A stretch of DNA of 27,712 bases from UBA3263 sp964549975 (GTDB lineage Bacteria > Bacteroidota > Bacteroidia > Bacteroidales > Muribaculaceae). A model generated the notes under the pieces. It was given only the letters and a program-made list of their open reading frames with translations, was not told the origin of the DNA and made no database searches. A program made the position numbers and the translations under genes. The stretch covers positions 1 through 27,712 of the forward strand of contig CAZJWM010000014.1 of NCBI GenBank assembly GCA_964549975.1. Direction: 5' to 3'. Position 1 is the stretch's first letter, and every line of letters begins with the position of its first letter. Shown in pieces: positions 15,787 to 23,778 of this stretch.

Positions 15787-15847
15787 GTAGAGAACGTATA
15801 ACTTTTGGGAAGGGTGTGTGGTCTTTTGCGCCACACATACCTTAAGA

Positions 15848-15861
15848 CAGCCTCTCGGCTG
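15848..15861 (-). terminator. Weak hairpin between the TRIC channel gene and the TonB-receptor-like gene
   Basis: CAGCC/GGCTG with a 4-nt loop lies 30 nt past the stop of the upstream operon, and outer CCTT/AAGG bases may extend it. There is no U-tract downstream. It may mark the end of the phoH operon. Confidence 0.35.
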
Positions 15862-15891
15862 AAAGGTTTAATCGACTACCGTAAAATTTTT

Positions 15892-16521
15892 TTACTCTTC
15901 GCCGCCAACGCGCGGTTGGAGCACGGGCAGCTGCCAGTTGAATCGCAGGGCCAACACACGGGTGGCGATGATGATGGCGGCGCAGATTATGGCGGCCGTT
16001 TCGGGTGTGCCGCCAATGGATTTGACGCCCCAATAGGCCAGACCGCCAAGGAGCGAGGCCATGGCGTAGATGTCTTTGCGGAAAATCAGCGGCACTTGGT
16101 TGATGAGGATGTCGCGCAGCACGCCGCCGAAGGCGCCGGTGACAAGGCCCATGGCCACGGCAATCCACATGGGCTCGCCGGCGCCGATGGCCTTTTCAAT
16201 GCCTATGACGGTGAACATGGCCAGGCCCACGGCGTCGAAGGCCAGGAGCATCTTCTCGCCGCGCACGAGTTGGCGCTGCAGGATGATGACCGTGGGGAGG
16301 CAAACGGCCGTGGCTATCAGGTAGGAGAAAAATGAGTGGGAATCGGCCACCCAAAACACCGGGATGCCCAGCAGCAGGTCGCGCAGGGTGCCACCGCCGG
16401 CGGCGGTGACCAATCCCACAATGTAGGCTCCAAACCAGTCGAAGCGTTTCAAGGCGGCCAGGCGCATGCCGGAGATGCCACACGCCACGGCGCCAATCAT
16501 CTCAATGATGAAGAGAAACAT
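15892..16521 (-). CDS. TRIC-type cation channel family protein (former UPF0126)
   Basis: A 209-residue inner-membrane protein with about six or seven hydrophobic segments. The two-fold internal repeat is clear: GGGTLRD (42-48) and GGVLRD (132-137), each following a glycine-rich segment, as in prokaryotic TRIC channels and the YadS/YicG proteins. Homologues conduct monovalent cations as trimers (family knowledge); the physiological role in bacteria is unsettled. The start is two nt after the rpiB stop, so it is the last gene of the phoH operon. There is no functional link to its metabolic neighbours beyond co-transcription. Confidence 0.88.
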   Translation of the reverse strand: MFLFIIEMIGAVACGISGMRLAALKRFDWFGAYIVGLVTAAGGGTLRDLLLGIPVFWVADSHSFFSYLIATAVCLPTVIILQRQLVRGEKMLLAFDAVGLAMFTVIGIEKAIGAGEPMWIAVAMGLVTGAFGGVLRDILINQVPLIFRKDIYAMASLLGGLAYWGVKSIGGTPETAAIICAAIIIATRVLALRFNWQLPVLQPRVGGEE

Positions 16522-16523
16522 GC

Positions 16524-16952
16524 TTAGAGCGGAATCTTGTCGATGCGTTTTTGGTGGCGACCGCCTTCAAAGGGGGTGTTGAGGAAGGTGTCGACGCACT
16601 CCAGGGCGAGCTCCGGGGCGATGAAGCGGCCGGGCATCACCAGGCAGTTGGCGTCGTTGTGTTCGCGGGCCAGGCGGGCGAGTTCGGGCTGCCAGCAGAG
16701 GGCGGCGCGCACACCTTGGTGTTTGTTGAGCGTCATGGCTATGCCGTTGCCGGTGCCGCAGATGGCAATGGCGGGGTAGACGCGGCCCTCTTCGAGGGCG
16801 GCGGCGCAGGGGTGGGCATAGTCGGGATAGTCACACGAATCGGTGGAGTTGGTGCCGAAGTCGATGAAGTCGATGCCGAGGCCTTTGAGGTGGTCGATGA
16901 TGCGGCATTTGAGTTCGTAGCCTGCGTGGTCGCAGCAGAGTCCTATTGTCAT
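16524..16952 (-). CDS. rpiB: Ribose-5-phosphate isomerase B
   Basis: Interconverts ribose 5-phosphate and ribulose 5-phosphate in the pentose phosphate pathway. The protein has 142 residues from the ATG at 16952, matching the family. The substrate loop CDHAGYELK is at 7-15. The catalytic Cys65 lies in AICGTGNGIAM, and the His/Arg residues near MPGRFI are conserved. The frame extends 17 residues upstream, but that part is not family-like. It sits 54 nt after rpe, so epimerase and isomerase acting on the same ribulose 5-phosphate are made together. Confidence 0.95.
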   Translation of the reverse strand: MTIGLCCDHAGYELKCRIIDHLKGLGIDFIDFGTNSTDSCDYPDYAHPCAAALEEGRVYPAIAICGTGNGIAMTLNKHQGVRAALCWQPELARLAREHNDANCLVMPGRFIAPELALECVDTFLNTPFEGGRHQKRIDKIPL

Positions 16953-17006
16953 ATCGTAAGGGTGGGGAATATCTTTTGGTTGGATGGAATTTGAGAAATG
17001 CAAAAC

Positions 17007-17654
17007 TTAGAGGTCGGCCAGGGCGGCGATGGTGGCCACGGGGTCGGCAGCGCCGAAGACGAAGCTTCCGGCCACGAGGATGTCTGCCCCGGCGTCGACG
17101 AGTTGGCGTCCGGTTTGGAGGTTCACTCCGCCGTCGATTTCGATTTCGGCATGGGAGCCGGATTCTTGGATGAGGCGGCGCAGTTGGCGGGTTTTCTCCA
17201 CGGTGTGCTCAATGAAGCTTTGGCCGCCGAAGCCGGGGTTCACGCTCATCAGCAGCACCATGTCGAGCTCCGTGATGATGTCTTGCAGGAGCATCACCGG
17301 GGTGGCGGGATTAAGCGTCACGGCGGGTTTCATGCCGGCGGCGCGGATGGCTTGCACGGTGCGGTGGAGATGGGTGCAGGCTTCGATGTGGACGTTCATA
17401 TACATGGCGCCGAGGTCGCGCACATGGCTGACCCAGCGGTCGGGTTCCACAATCATCAGGTGGACGTCGAGGGGCTTTTGCGCCTTGCGCGCCATGGCTT
17501 GCATCACGGGAAAACCGAAGGAGATGTTGGGCACGAAACGGCCGTCCATCACGTCGAGGTGGAGCATGTCGGCGCGAGAGCCGTTGAGCATCTCCACGTC
17601 GGCATCCAAGTGGCCGAAGTTGGCGCTGAGCAGTGAGGGTGAAACTTTGGTCAT
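17007..17654 (-). CDS. rpe: Ribulose-phosphate 3-epimerase
   Basis: Interconverts ribulose 5-phosphate and xylulose 5-phosphate. A 215-residue TIM-barrel enzyme of normal length. SPSLLSANFGHL lies at the N-terminus. The metal and acid/base residues sit in HLDVMDGRFVPN and DVHLMI, the phosphate-gripping loop is MSVNPGFGGQSF, and IDGGVN is near the C-terminus. The start overlaps the dedA stop by four nt (ATGA), a sign of translational coupling. Confidence 0.97.
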   Translation of the reverse strand: MTKVSPSLLSANFGHLDADVEMLNGSRADMLHLDVMDGRFVPNISFGFPVMQAMARKAQKPLDVHLMIVEPDRWVSHVRDLGAMYMNVHIEACTHLHRTVQAIRAAGMKPAVTLNPATPVMLLQDIITELDMVLLMSVNPGFGGQSFIEHTVEKTRQLRRLIQESGSHAEIEIDGGVNLQTGRQLVDAGADILVAGSFVFGAADPVATIAALADL

Positions 17655-18319
17655 GAGTTCTTGTTAGCGGGTTTGAAAAGGTGCCAGAGGATGTAGCCCA
17701 CGCAGACGACGCCGATGGCGTAGCCCACCAGCGAGAGTTGGTGGTTATAGCGTTCCACTATGGAGTAAAGCTCGCCCCGGTCGGGCCCGGCCTTGGCCAG
17801 CGAATAGCCAATGGCGCAGAGCACGGCGTTCCACACCAGGGCGCCGGCCGAGGTGAACAGGCAGAATTTGCCGAAGTTCATGCGGGCCAGTCCGGCGGGG
17901 ATGCTGATGAGCTGACGAATCACGGGGATGAGTCGGCCGATGAACGTGGAGATGGCGCCATGTTGGTCGAAATAGGCCTCGGCGCGGCCCACTTTTTCGC
18001 CGCTGAGCATGCACATGCGGCCCACGCGGCTGTCGGCAAAGGCGTAGACGATGGGGCGCCCGATCCACACGGCCAGGGCGTAGTTGACGATGGATCCGGC
18101 CAGGGCGCCGGCGGTGGCGGCCAGGCATACGCCCCACACGGTGAGCGCCGAGTCGGGCTGTGCGGCCAGATAGGCTGCCGGGGGCACCACAATCTCGCTG
18201 GGGAAGGGGATGAACGAGCTTTCGATCATCATCAGCAGGAACACCCACAGATAGTTGGCGCCATCCACCATCATGGTGAATATTTCGGGGAAACTTGGAA
18301 TGGCCAGTAGTGCTGTCAT
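17651..18319 (-). CDS. DedA-family membrane protein (VTT domain)
   Basis: A 222-residue polytopic inner-membrane protein. The family signatures are present: ESSFIPFPSEIVVPPAAYLA near the N-terminus, then the re-entrant segment and FIGRLIPVIRQLISIPAGLARM with its conserved Arg residues. DedA proteins act in flipping undecaprenyl phosphate or other lipid carriers and in membrane homeostasis (family knowledge); the substrate here is not visible. Its start overlaps ubiE and its stop overlaps rpe, each by four nt, so it is firmly inside the operon. Confidence 0.93.
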   Translation of the reverse strand: MTALLAIPSFPEIFTMMVDGANYLWVFLLMMIESSFIPFPSEIVVPPAAYLAAQPDSALTVWGVCLAATAGALAGSIVNYALAVWIGRPIVYAFADSRVGRMCMLSGEKVGRAEAYFDQHGAISTFIGRLIPVIRQLISIPAGLARMNFGKFCLFTSAGALVWNAVLCAIGYSLAKAGPDRGELYSIVERYNHQLSLVGYAIGVVCVGYILWHLFKPANKNS

Positions 18320-19059
18320 TTTGCGGTGGCTTTAGTGGCGGTGTAGATGGTGCAGGTGCCGAACGTCAGCGGGCGGAATTGGCAGTTGGTGAATCCGGCG
18401 GAGGCCATCAGCGAGGTCATGTCGGTGCGTTGCGCCACAGCGGCGATGCTCTCCGGCAGGTAGGAGTAGGCGCGCGAGTCGTGGCTCACCAGACGGCCCA
18501 CCAGCGGGATGATGCAGCGCGTGTAGAAGCGGTAGAGCGGACGCACAATCGGGTTGACCGGAGTGGAGAGCTCCACCACGCAGAGCATGCCGCCGGGGCG
18601 GAGCACACGCAGCATTTCGCGATAGCCGGCGGCCAAGTCGGCGAAGTTGCGCACGCCGTAGGCCACGGTGACGCAGTCGAACGTGTCATCGGCCATGGGC
18701 AGGTTCAGGCAGTCGGCCACCTCCAAGGTCACTCGGCCGGCGAGTCCGGCTTTCTCGACCTTGTCGATGCCTATTTTCACCATTCCTTCGGAGAGATCCA
18801 CGCCGTGGATCGAGGCCTCGGGATAGGTGCGTGCAATCTGAATGGCCAGGTCGCCCGTGCCGGTGGCCACGTCGAGAATACGTCGGGGCGAGGCTTGGGC
18901 GAGCATCTTCACGGCCTTGCGGCGCCAGATTTTGTCGATGCCCAGGGTCATGGCGCGGTTCATCACGTCGTAGGCCGGAGCGATGGAGTCGAACATCTGC
19001 TCCACCTGCTCGGCCTTCGGACGAGTTGAATCGTAGGGTTTAACTTGTTCGGCTTGCAT
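18316..19059 (-). CDS. ubiE: Demethylmenaquinone methyltransferase (UbiE/MenG family)
   Basis: The SAM-dependent C-methyltransferase that makes menaquinone, the only quinone expected in Bacteroidales. A 247-residue protein from the ATG at 19059; a TTG at 19062 is also in frame. The family signature MFDSIAPAYDVMNRAMTLG lies near residues 22-40. The SAM-binding loop ILDVATGTGD is at 61-70, and VTVAYGVRNF follows. It starts three nt after the purC stop. It is an essential anaerobic respiration gene embedded in a mixed housekeeping operon. Confidence 0.95.
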   Translation of the reverse strand: MQAEQVKPYDSTRPKAEQVEQMFDSIAPAYDVMNRAMTLGIDKIWRRKAVKMLAQASPRRILDVATGTGDLAIQIARTYPEASIHGVDLSEGMVKIGIDKVEKAGLAGRVTLEVADCLNLPMADDTFDCVTVAYGVRNFADLAAGYREMLRVLRPGGMLCVVELSTPVNPIVRPLYRFYTRCIIPLVGRLVSHDSRAYSYLPESIAAVAQRTDMTSLMASAGFTNCQFRPLTFGTCTIYTATKATAK

Positions 19060-19062
19060 CAA

Positions 19063-20019
19063 TCAGCCTTTGATGGATTTGAGGCAAGCGGTGACGTTGG
19101 CGTTGATGCGCTCGGTGAGGTTTGAGGCATCGGCGGGCACGAATTTGCTGCCGGTGATGTGCTCATAGAGCTCAATGTAGCGCTGGCTCACGCTCTCCAC
19201 AAATTCGGGAGTCATTTCGGGCACTTGTTGTCCGGCCTTGCCCATGAAGCCGTTTTCGATGAGCCACTGGCGCACAAACTCCTTGGAGAGCTGGCGCTGG
19301 GGTTCGCCCTTGGCAAAGCGTTCTTCGTAGCCTTCGGCGTAGAAGTAGCGGCTGGAGTCGGGGGTGTGGATTTCGTCGATGAGAATCACTTGGCCGTCGA
19401 CGATGCCGAATTCATATTTGGTGTCGACCAGAATCAGGCCCTTTTCGGCGGCCATCTGCTGTCCGCGAGCAAAGAGGGCGCGGGTGTATTCTTCCACTTT
19501 GGCATAGTGTTCGGCGCTGACCAGACCTTGGGCGATGATCTCTTCGCGTGAGATGTTTTCGTCGTGTCCGGCTTCAGCCTTGGTGGTGGGGGTGATGATC
19601 GGTTCGGGGAACTTCTGGTTTTCCTTCATGCCTTCGGGAAGTTTCACTCCGCAGAGCTCGCGGCAACCGGCGGCATATTCGCGCCAAGCCGAGCCGGTGA
19701 GGTAGCCGCGGATAATCATCTCCACGCGCAGGCCTTCGGCGCGACGACCAACGGTGACCATGGGGTCGGGGGTGGCCATCTTCCAGTTGGGCACGATGTC
19801 GGCGGTGGCATCGAGGAAGTAGCCGGCAATTTGGTTGAGCACCTGTCCCTTGAAGGGGATGCCTTTGGGGAGCACCACGTCGAAGGCGCTGATGCGGTCG
19901 GAGGCCACCATCACCAGAGTGTCGGGGGCAATGGAATAGACGTCGCGCACTTTGCCGTGGTAGACTGCGGTTTGACCGGGAAAATTGAAGTCGGTGGTTA
20001 AGAGGGTGTTGGTCGTCAT
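19063..20019 (-). CDS. purC: SAICAR synthase PurC
   Basis: Joins aspartate to CAIR in purine synthesis, forming SAICAR with ATP hydrolysis. A 318-residue protein of the longer SAICAR synthetase type seen in Bacteroidota and yeast. GKVRDVYSI lies near the N-terminus, DRISAFDVVLP follows, and the substrate motifs are VEMIIRGYLTGSAWREY, LVDTKYEFG and IDEIHTPDSSRYF. It follows phoH after 18 nt. Its purine partner purH lies in a separate operon at 9273-10805. Confidence 0.97.
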   Translation of the reverse strand: MTTNTLLTTDFNFPGQTAVYHGKVRDVYSIAPDTLVMVASDRISAFDVVLPKGIPFKGQVLNQIAGYFLDATADIVPNWKMATPDPMVTVGRRAEGLRVEMIIRGYLTGSAWREYAAGCRELCGVKLPEGMKENQKFPEPIITPTTKAEAGHDENISREEIIAQGLVSAEHYAKVEEYTRALFARGQQMAAEKGLILVDTKYEFGIVDGQVILIDEIHTPDSSRYFYAEGYEERFAKGEPQRQLSKEFVRQWLIENGFMGKAGQQVPEMTPEFVESVSQRYIELYEHITGSKFVPADASNLTERINANVTACLKSIKG

Positions 20020-20037
20020 AATGCTTGTGTTATGAGA

Positions 20038-21054
20038 TTATTGTGGTTGTGAATTGTTGTCGGTGGTTGAGGTTTCGGCAGCGGCCTCTTGGGCGGCTTG
20101 TTGGGCCTTGAGGCGCTGCTCTTCGTCGAATTTGCTGTAGGCCGTGACGATGCGCTGCACCAGGCGGTGGCGCACAATGTCGCTCTGGTCGAAGTTCACC
20201 CGGCCCACGCCCTCCACGGCGCGGAGCACGTGCAGGGCCTGCACCAGGCCCGAGGTGGTGGAGCGTGGCAGGTCAATCTGGGTGACGTCGCCGGTGATGA
20301 TCATCTTGGCGTTCATGCCCAGGCGGGTGAGAAACATTTTGATTTGGTGGGTGGTGGTGTTTTGCGCCTCGTCGAGCACGATGATGGCGTCGCTCAGAGT
20401 GCGTCCGCGCATAAAGGCCAGCGGGGCAATCTGAATCACCTTTGTCTCCATGTATTCCTTGAGCTTCACGGCGGGAATCATATCCTCCAGCGCGTCGTAG
20501 AGCGGCTGCAAGTAGGGGTCGATTTTGTCTTTCATATCGCCGGGGAGGAAACCGAGTTTTTCGCCGGCTTCCACGGCGGGGCGTGAGAGGATGATTTTGC
20601 GCACCTCCTTGTTTTTCAGAGCGCGCACGGCCATGGCAATGGCCACGTAGGTTTTGCCCGTGCCGGCAGGGCCCAGAGCAAATGTCAGGTCGTTGGATTG
20701 CACGGTTTCCACCAGGCGCTGCTGGTTGGGTGTGCGCGCCGCAATGGGCTTGCCGTTCACGCCGTAGATAATCACATCGTCGCCCTTGAGCTCCTTGGGC
20801 TGATCGCCGCGCACGATTGAAAGCACGGCGTCTTCGGTGAGTTTGTTGTATTGGGCGCAATGCTGCTCGAGCTCTTTGATTTTGCGTTCAAACTCGGCCG
20901 TTTCGCTCTCCTCGCCGATTACTTTGATGACGGTGCCTCGCGCAGCCATTCTCAGCTTCGGGAAAAGCGAGCGTATGAGCTGCATATTGCTGTTGTTGAC
21001 CCCATAGAAGCTCACGGGGTCGACATTGTCGATGATGATTATGCGTTCAATCAT
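20038..21054 (-). CDS. PhoH-like ATPase
   Basis: A 338-residue cytoplasmic P-loop ATPase. The N-terminal small domain contains NNSNMQLIRSLFPKLRMAAR. Walker A is GPAGTGKT (128-135) and Walker B IIVLDEAQN (224-232). MITGDVTQIDLP is the usual sensor region. The C-terminal tail is Ala/Gln-rich. PhoH proteins are thought to act in RNA metabolism, often near ybeY (family knowledge), though ybeY is not in this window. It leads the seven-gene operon. A perfect -7 box ends four nt before the ATG at 21054, so the mRNA is probably leaderless. The N-terminal family motif upstream of Met24 supports this ATG. Confidence 0.93.
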   Translation of the reverse strand: MIERIIIIDNVDPVSFYGVNNSNMQLIRSLFPKLRMAARGTVIKVIGEESETAEFERKIKELEQHCAQYNKLTEDAVLSIVRGDQPKELKGDDVIIYGVNGKPIAARTPNQQRLVETVQSNDLTFALGPAGTGKTYVAIAMAVRALKNKEVRKIILSRPAVEAGEKLGFLPGDMKDKIDPYLQPLYDALEDMIPAVKLKEYMETKVIQIAPLAFMRGRTLSDAIIVLDEAQNTTTHQIKMFLTRLGMNAKMIITGDVTQIDLPRSTTSGLVQALHVLRAVEGVGRVNFDQSDIVRHRLVQRIVTAYSKFDEEQRLKAQQAAQEAAAETSTTDNNSQPQ

Positions 21055-21058
21055 AGGG

Positions 21059-21066
21059 CAAAGTTA
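21059..21066 (-). promoter_or_regulatory. -7 box of the phoH operon promoter (leaderless type)
   Basis: On the minus strand this is TAACTTTG, a perfect TAnnTTTG, with only four nt to the phoH ATG. An ATTG about 22 nt upstream may be the -33 element. It mirrors the rmlB box on the other strand. Confidence 0.6.
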
Positions 21067-21130
21067 CTGAAAATTTACGTATTGGTAACAATTTCTGCTC
21101 CACTAAAGTGCAAACTTCGACAAAAAAAGC

Positions 21131-21138
21131 TAACTTTG
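21131..21138 (+). promoter_or_regulatory. -7 box of the rmlB promoter (leaderless type)
   Basis: TAACTTTG, a perfect TAnnTTTG, lies four nt before the ATG at 21143. No good -33 element is seen 19-21 nt upstream. The 88-nt space between phoH and rmlB therefore holds two divergent promoters of the same layout. Confidence 0.6.
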
Positions 21139-21142
21139 TGGC

Positions 21143-22183
21143 ATGACAAGAAACATTATGGTCACCGGCGGTGCCGGTTTTATAGGCTCGCACGTGGTGC
21201 GACAGCTGCTGAAAACGTATCCCGACTATCGTGTGGTTAACGTGGATGTGCTCACCTATGCGGGCAATCTCGACAACCTCGACGACGTGGCCGGCAATCC
21301 GCGCTACGTGTTTGAACGCGCCGACATCACCGACGCCTCGGCCATCTCGCGGATTATGAGCCAATATGCCATCGACGGCATCATCCATCTGGCCGCCGAG
21401 AGCCACGTGGACCGCTCCATTGCCGACCCCGGTGCCTTTGTGCGCACCAACGTCGACGGCACGATGACGCTGCTTGAAGCCGCGCGCCAAGCTTGGGCCG
21501 GAAATTTCGAGGGTAAGAAATTCCACCACGTGAGCACCGACGAGGTGTTTGGCGCTCTGCCGCTGGAGCGCACCGACCTGAAATTCACCGAACAAACTCC
21601 CTATAGCCCTCACTCGCCATATTCCGCCTCAAAGGCCGGAAGCGACCACCTGGTGCGCGCCTATCACGACACCTACGGCCTGCCCACGGTGATCACCAAC
21701 TGCTCCAACAACTATGGCCCCAATCAATTTCCCGAGAAACTGATACCTCTGTTTATCAGCAACATCCGTCAAGGAAAGCCGCTGCCCGTCTATGGCGACG
21801 GCCTGAACGTGCGCGACTGGCTCTATGTGGAAGACCATGCCCGCGCCATCTTGGCCGTATTCCATCGCGGAGCCCCCGGGCAGACCTACTGCGTGGGGGG
21901 CAACAACGAGTGGAGCAACATCTGCCTGGTGGAGCGTCTGGTGGAGATTGCCGACCGTGTGCTCGGCAACCCCGAGGGCACCTCGCGCCGCCTGATCACT
22001 CACATCACCGACCGCGCCGGCCACGATCGCCGCTATGCCATCGACTCCACCAAGATTCAGCGCGAACTCGGCTGGCATCCGCAGGTGGACTTTGCCGCGG
22101 GGCTGGAGCTCACCGTCAGATGGTATCTCGACAATCAACGCTGGCTGCAACGCATTGCCTCCGGCGAATATAGACAACGATAG
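21143..22183 (+). CDS. rmlB: dTDP-glucose 4,6-dehydratase
   Basis: Converts dTDP-glucose to dTDP-4-keto-6-deoxyglucose, the second step toward dTDP-rhamnose and related sugars. A 346-residue extended short-chain dehydrogenase of normal length. The NAD-binding GGAGFIG is at 9-15. The dehydratase triad STDEVFG gives Thr132, Asp133 and Glu134. The YxxxK pair is Tyr160 and Lys164 in YSASK. NNYGPNQFPEKLIPL is the usual substrate loop. No rmlA, rmlC or rmlD is in the window, so the pathway must be completed elsewhere. It starts at 21143, probably leaderless; a second ATG at 21158 would cut into the first strand of the fold. Confidence 0.96.
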   Translation: MTRNIMVTGGAGFIGSHVVRQLLKTYPDYRVVNVDVLTYAGNLDNLDDVAGNPRYVFERADITDASAISRIMSQYAIDGIIHLAAESHVDRSIADPGAFVRTNVDGTMTLLEAARQAWAGNFEGKKFHHVSTDEVFGALPLERTDLKFTEQTPYSPHSPYSASKAGSDHLVRAYHDTYGLPTVITNCSNNYGPNQFPEKLIPLFISNIRQGKPLPVYGDGLNVRDWLYVEDHARAILAVFHRGAPGQTYCVGGNNEWSNICLVERLVEIADRVLGNPEGTSRRLITHITDRAGHDRRYAIDSTKIQRELGWHPQVDFAAGLELTVRWYLDNQRWLQRIASGEYRQR

Positions 22184-22198
22184 ACAAACTTTAGGCGT

Positions 22199-22888
22199 AT
22201 GAAAAAACTCGTATTCCTCACCGGCGCCGGAGTGAGCGCCGAAAGCGGCATCTCCACGTTTCGCGATGCCGACGGACTTTGGGAAAACTATCCCGTGATG
22301 GAGGTTTGCTCGGCCGACGGATTTGCCCGCAATCCGGCTCTGGTGCATGATTTCTACAATCAGCGCCGACGTCAGCTGCTCACTGTGGAGCCCAATGCCG
22401 CCCACCGTGCCATAGCCTCGCTGGAGGATAGATTCGACGTGAGAGTGGTGACGCAAAACGTCGACAATCTGCATGAGCGCGCCGGCACACCCCTGGGCCA
22501 CATCATCCACCTCCACGGCGAACTGATGAAAGTGCGCTCGCTGCGCCACCCCGAGCGGCTCTTTGAACTCACCGCCGACAACATTGACACCACCCCCGAG
22601 ACGCGCATCGACGGCGAGGCCGTGCGCCCTCACATTGTCTTCTTTCAGGAGGCCGTGCCGATGCTCGACGCCGCCATCCAAGTGGTGGAGTCGGCCGATA
22701 TACTGGTGATTGTGGGCACGTCGCTGGCGGTCTATCCCGCCGCATCGCTGATCAACTATGCCCGCGCCGGAGTGCCGATTTTCTACATCGACCCGCGTCC
22801 GGCTGCCGTGCCGTCATACGTCACGGTGATTGCCGAACCGGCCACCGCCGGAATGCTCACTCTGATTAGAATGCTCGATTCGATGTGA
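22199..22888 (+). CDS. NAD-dependent protein deacylase (sirtuin), without zinc cysteines
   Basis: A 229-residue Sir2-family enzyme that removes acyl groups from lysine using NAD. The NAD-binding GAGVSAESGISTFRD is at 9-23, TQNVDNLHERAG at 85-96, and the catalytic His106 lies in HLHGE. Tyr53 and Arg56 (FYNQR) match the YxxR pair of class III sirtuins, which prefer succinyl or malonyl lysine. The protein has a single cysteine (Cys37), so the usual four zinc ligands are missing; the region after His106 runs directly from LMKVRS to RPHIVFF. I recall Bacteroides relatives sharing this, which suggests a lineage trait. It follows rmlB after 15 nt, and its 3' end overlaps the convergent lipoprotein gene by 23 nt. 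Confidence 0.93.
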   Translation: MKKLVFLTGAGVSAESGISTFRDADGLWENYPVMEVCSADGFARNPALVHDFYNQRRRQLLTVEPNAAHRAIASLEDRFDVRVVTQNVDNLHERAGTPLGHIIHLHGELMKVRSLRHPERLFELTADNIDTTPETRIDGEAVRPHIVFFQEAVPMLDAAIQVVESADILVIVGTSLAVYPAASLINYARAGVPIFYIDPRPAAVPSYVTVIAEPATAGMLTLIRMLDSM

Positions 22889-23765
22889 CTCGGCCACACG
22901 AGTCGACGTCGATGACGCAGGGGAGCGAGCGCAGCGGCATGGTCAGCGGCGCGTCGGCCATCAACACCTGTTGCCACCCGGCGCTGTCGAGCCTCACCAC
23001 GTTGCGCCAAAGCGCCATGTCGGCGCCCACGTAGACGTCGTGGACAGGGGCGTCGGCCGCGGCCTTTTTGTGCCACACGCGCAGCGAGTCGAGCATCCGC
23101 TTGGAGTGTTGGTCGGCGCTTCCCCAGAGCACCCAGCGGCCCGCGCAAGCCATCTCGCTCAGAGTGTCGGTCTTGGCGGTGCGCACCCACAGGCGACGGG
23201 CCACCGTGTCGGTCGGAGCCTCCGTGGCCAGCGCATCTGTCAGATAATAGAGGCGAGCATCCGGCGCAATCATCTTCAGCAATTGCGCGCCGCAAGCCCC
23301 GGGCAGACTGTAGTTGTAGTCGCTCACCATCAGCAGCGAGGCCACGGGCGAATCCTTGTGGGCCTTGACGTAGGCGGCCACGGAGTCGTTGTTGTGGGCG
23401 CAGCGGCGGCGTGCGGCCAGAAATTCTTCGCAATATTCGTTGCCCTTGGCGCAGATGGAGTCGATGTCGCCCGTGAGCATGATTTTGTCGCCGTTTTTCA
23501 CCGGGAATTTGCAGAGCTCGCCGCCGCGTCCGGCGTCGATTTCCACCAGCGACAGTGCCGCGGAGCTCCCGTCGAATTCAAAGCCGTCGTTCACGGCCGT
23601 GACGTTCATCATCACCACGTTGCCGCGCTCGGTGCGATAGGTGACGCGCAGCGTCTGCGTGCCCAGACCCATCACGTTGCCCTGAACGTGAAACGTGGAG
23701 CCGCCACCGCAGCCGGTGAGCAGGCACGCCAGTGTCAAAAAAAATGCCGAAATCAGTTGTTTCAT
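22866..23765 (-). CDS. Lipoprotein, DUF4369-like with a redox-dead thioredoxin-like tail
   Basis: A 299-residue exported lipoprotein. A signal peptide with lipobox LLTGC predicts lipidation at about Cys19. The next part (about 25-110) has the beta-rich character of DUF4369 domains (FHVQGNVMGLGTQTLRV, FEFDG, LVEIDAG). The C-terminal part (about 225-295) resembles the end of TlpA-like thioredoxin folds, but no CxxC is present, so disulfide exchange is unlikely. I chose the ATG at 23765; the frame extends 25 residues further but a perfect -7 box (23771-23778) lies in that extension. The ATG is 5 nt after the box. The family assignment is by eye and only moderately sure. Confidence 0.7.
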   Translation of the reverse strand: MKQLISAFFLTLACLLTGCGGGSTFHVQGNVMGLGTQTLRVTYRTERGNVVMMNVTAVNDGFEFDGSSAALSLVEIDAGRGGELCKFPVKNGDKIMLTGDIDSICAKGNEYCEEFLAARRRCAHNNDSVAAYVKAHKDSPVASLLMVSDYNYSLPGACGAQLLKMIAPDARLYYLTDALATEAPTDTVARRLWVRTAKTDTLSEMACAGRWVLWGSADQHSKRMLDSLRVWHKKAAADAPVHDVYVGADMALWRNVVRLDSAGWQQVLMADAPLTMPLRSLPCVIDVDSCGRVTSNRAF

Positions 23766-23770
23766 AGCTG

Positions 23771-23778
23771 CAAAGGTA
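23771..23778 (-). promoter_or_regulatory. -7 box of the lipoprotein promoter (leaderless type)
   Basis: On the minus strand this reads TACCTTTG, a perfect TAnnTTTG, five nt before the ATG at 23765. It lies at the outer end of the left copy of the 58-nt direct repeat. Confidence 0.6.
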
